A stretch of DNA of 64,000 nt, taken from Contendibacter sp031732755 (lineage in GTDB: Bacteria > Pseudomonadota > Gammaproteobacteria > Competibacterales > Competibacteraceae). The notes beneath the pieces are model-generated. The model was not told where the DNA came from. It saw only the letters and a program-made list of their open reading frames with translations, and searched no databases. The stretch covers positions 9,892-73,891 of the forward strand of contig JAVMKI010000074.1 in the NCBI GenBank assembly GCA_031732755.1. The letters are read 5' to 3'. Of this stretch, positions 62,499-64,000 are shown in pieces (the first letter of the stretch is position 1; every line of letters starts with the position of its first letter). The translations under genes were made by a program, and so were the position numbers.

Positions 62499-62723
62499 AT
62501 GCAAGCTATTAAAAAGTACACCGAAGTCATTAACGGCTGTCTCCATATCGACCTGCCGACAGACTTTACCGCAAAACGGGTGGAATTGATTATCTTATCC
62601 GCTGATGACCACAACGCGGATGCAGACCATTTTCAGCAGTTTCTACTCGACAGCCCGGAAATGACGGATGAGGAATTCCAGACGATTGAAGAAAAAAGGC
62701 AGCATCTCAAGCAATGGACATGA
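62499..62723 (+). CDS. Antitoxin-like protein upstream of a PIN fusion
   Basis: A 74-residue protein with a strand-rich N-terminus (VINGCLHIDLP) and an acidic helical C-terminus (DSPEMTDEEFQTIEEK). GGAG precedes the ATG. It overlaps the following PIN-domain gene by 4 bases. The family is not certain, but size, acidity and coupling match VapB-type antitoxins. Confidence 0.68.
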   Translation: MQAIKKYTEVINGCLHIDLPTDFTAKRVELIILSADDHNADADHFQQFLLDSPEMTDEEFQTIEEKRQHLKQWT

Positions 62724-63874
62724 TCTACCTGAATACCAATATTCTGATTGCTCATAAAAGAGCAAAAATCGCGGACAAGGACAAAACCGTACTTTACCAC
62801 CTCGCCACACAAGGTTATCGCTTTGCGATTTCGAGCATCACGGTCTATGAGTTATTGCGTGGCGACAACCGAGACGAAGATCGCTATTGGAAAACGATGT
62901 TCGCTTACATGAAAGTATTGCCTTTTGATTCCGCTTGCGCGGAACACGCCGCAAAAATTTACATAAATTTAAAACAAAATGGACAATTGATCGAAGCAGA
63001 AGACCTGCTAATCGGTGCGACAGCCCTGCACCATCGGTTAAATCCAGCGGCCGGCAGTCTACGACATTTTGAGCGTATTGCAAGGTTCGATTCCGCTATT
63101 AGTCCGCCGGGCGAAAACATTGCCGGTTATGCGGTGGACATGCAAAGCGTAACGGCCTGCGTCGCCGATGTAGTCGCTTGGATCAAACAGGCGAAGCCAG
63201 ACATGCCCTGCCGTTGGCTGGCCTGCCTGAATCCGCATTCCTACGCGGTCGCCCTCAATGACCCACCGTTCGCCCAGGCGCTCCATGCGGCGGACTGGCT
63301 GATCCCCGATGGCGCTGGGATCATCCTCGCCTCGAAACTGCTGGGCGGCCAGATTCACGAGCGCGTGACCGGTAGCGACGTGTTCTGGGGCATCAATCGA
63401 TATCTCGACGCTAGGGGTGGCTATTCCTGCTTTTTCCTCGGCTCCACCGAGGACACCCTGCGGCAAATTACCGTCCGCATGGCCCACGATTACCCCAACC
63501 TCCGGGTAGCCGGTGTCTACTCGCCGCCGTTCAAAGCCGAATTTTCCGCCGCCGACAACCAAGCGATGATCGCCGCTGTCAACGCCGCCCGGCCCGACGT
63601 GCTGTGGGTCAGCATGACCGCGCCTAAGCAGGAAAAGTGGCTGCACCAGCACCAGGCCCAACTGAACGTCAAATTCGCCGCCGCCGTCGGGGCGGTGTTC
63701 GACTTTTACACTGGACGGGTCAAACGCTCGCACCCCATATTCCAGCGCTGGTATCTGGAATGGCTACCGCGCCTACTCCAGGAGCCGCGCCGGCTGTGGC
63801 GACGGATGATCGTGTCCGCGCCGATTTTCCTTTGGCATGTGCTGCGACAACGGTCAAGACTGCGTAATTCCTAA
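62720..63874 (+). CDS. PIN-domain toxin fused to WecG/TagA/CpsF glycosyltransferase
   Basis: A 384-residue single frame (a start at 62714 is also possible). Residues 1-120 are VapC-like: MIYLNTNILI, YELLRG (E44), AEDLLIGATAL (D95), SLRHFERI. The first catalytic aspartate is N5. Residues about 134-384 are a WecG/TagA transferase: GYAVDMQSV, LACLNPHS, PDGAGI (catalytic D197), RVTGSD, APKQEKW. The glycosyltransferase half would add N-acetylmannosaminuronate-type or related sugar to lipid carrier. The missing short N-terminus of the transferase is replaced by the PIN domain. Confidence 0.85.
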   Translation: MIYLNTNILIAHKRAKIADKDKTVLYHLATQGYRFAISSITVYELLRGDNRDEDRYWKTMFAYMKVLPFDSACAEHAAKIYINLKQNGQLIEAEDLLIGATALHHRLNPAAGSLRHFERIARFDSAISPPGENIAGYAVDMQSVTACVADVVAWIKQAKPDMPCRWLACLNPHSYAVALNDPPFAQALHAADWLIPDGAGIILASKLLGGQIHERVTGSDVFWGINRYLDARGGYSCFFLGSTEDTLRQITVRMAHDYPNLRVAGVYSPPFKAEFSAADNQAMIAAVNAARPDVLWVSMTAPKQEKWLHQHQAQLNVKFAAAVGAVFDFYTGRVKRSHPIFQRWYLEWLPRLLQEPRRLWRRMIVSAPIFLWHVLRQRSRLRNS

Positions 63875-63947
63875 CTTTGACCGGCAGAAGTGTAATTCAT
63901 AATATACTAAGCTTCCCATTTTTCCCGTTGCCACCTCCTAACTTGCC

Positions 63948-64000
63948 ATGCCCCAGACCGCACTCATTACCGGCATCACCGGCCAGGACGGCGCGTACCT
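63948..64000 (+). CDS. gmd: GDP-mannose 4,6-dehydratase, N-terminal fragment
   Basis: The last 53 bases encode MPQTALITGITGQDGAYL, the NADP-binding start of Gmd (TGITGQDG). The gene runs out of the window. Gmd makes the GDP-4-keto-6-deoxymannose precursor of GDP-fucose, rhamnose or perosamine, suggesting a deoxyhexose in the surface polymer. Confidence 0.88.
   Translation, partial: MPQTALITGITGQDGAY

Overview
The window is GC-rich chromosomal DNA of a Gram-negative bacterium. The reasons are KdpFABC/KdpDE, a CusAB-type RND pump, cytochrome b561, periplasmic multiheme cytochrome and O-antigen/capsule-type genes. A gammaproteobacterium, perhaps Competibacteraceae-like, fits the gene mix, but this is an inference from general knowledge and not proven by the sequence. 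No rRNA, tRNA, CRISPR array or complete insertion sequence was seen.

Layout: (1) 1-6328, plus strand: a compact operon hdrC(partial)-hdrB-hdrA-flxD-flxC-flxB-flxA, expected to encode a cytoplasmic NADH-linked, flavin-based electron-bifurcating Flx-Hdr complex. (2) 6339-18579, minus strand: an unusual kdp potassium operon. It runs two tiny membrane peptides-kdpF-kdpA-kdpB-kdpC-CorA-like gene-kdpD-second shortened kdpD-kdpE. An AT-rich HNH endonuclease gene sits in the opposite orientation between kdpB and kdpC. (3) 18759-24000: a zinc-ribbon membrane protein, a PrpF-family isomerase, and an HD-GYP response regulator/small ORF/MFS operon. (4) 24628-28893: an AraC-type regulator overlapping an octaheme cytochrome with HEAT and TPR repeats, then a small exported protein and a clear terminator. 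(5) 28953-36495, minus strand: an orphan membrane-fusion protein coupled to cytochrome b561, a CusA/CusB copper-silver pump with a fused CusF domain, and moaA. (6) 36776-49025: signalling proteins (GGDEF-EAL; a 1335-residue hybrid kinase), a hydrolase, a class V aminotransferase, and an XpaC-TelA-SPFH/GYF module. (7) 49289-64000, plus strand: a surface polysaccharide locus with a flippase, a frameshifted polymerase, glycosyltransferases, methyltransferases, unusual kinases, and the start of gmd. Base composition falls sharply from about 49.9 to 59.2 kb, as is usual for exchanged polysaccharide loci.

The most striking signals are in regions 2 and 7. In region 7, three PIN-domain toxin-antitoxin modules are interleaved with glycosyltransferase genes. 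One is bracketed by direct repeats. One has lost its C-terminus by frameshift, and its ancestral end would overlap the start codon of the next glycosyltransferase. In the third, the PIN domain is fused in frame to a WecG/TagA-type glycosyltransferase and the first catalytic aspartate has become asparagine. In region 2 the kdp operon has gained a CorA-like protein, a sensor-less KdpD paralogue, an invading HNH gene and two overlooked micro-proteins.
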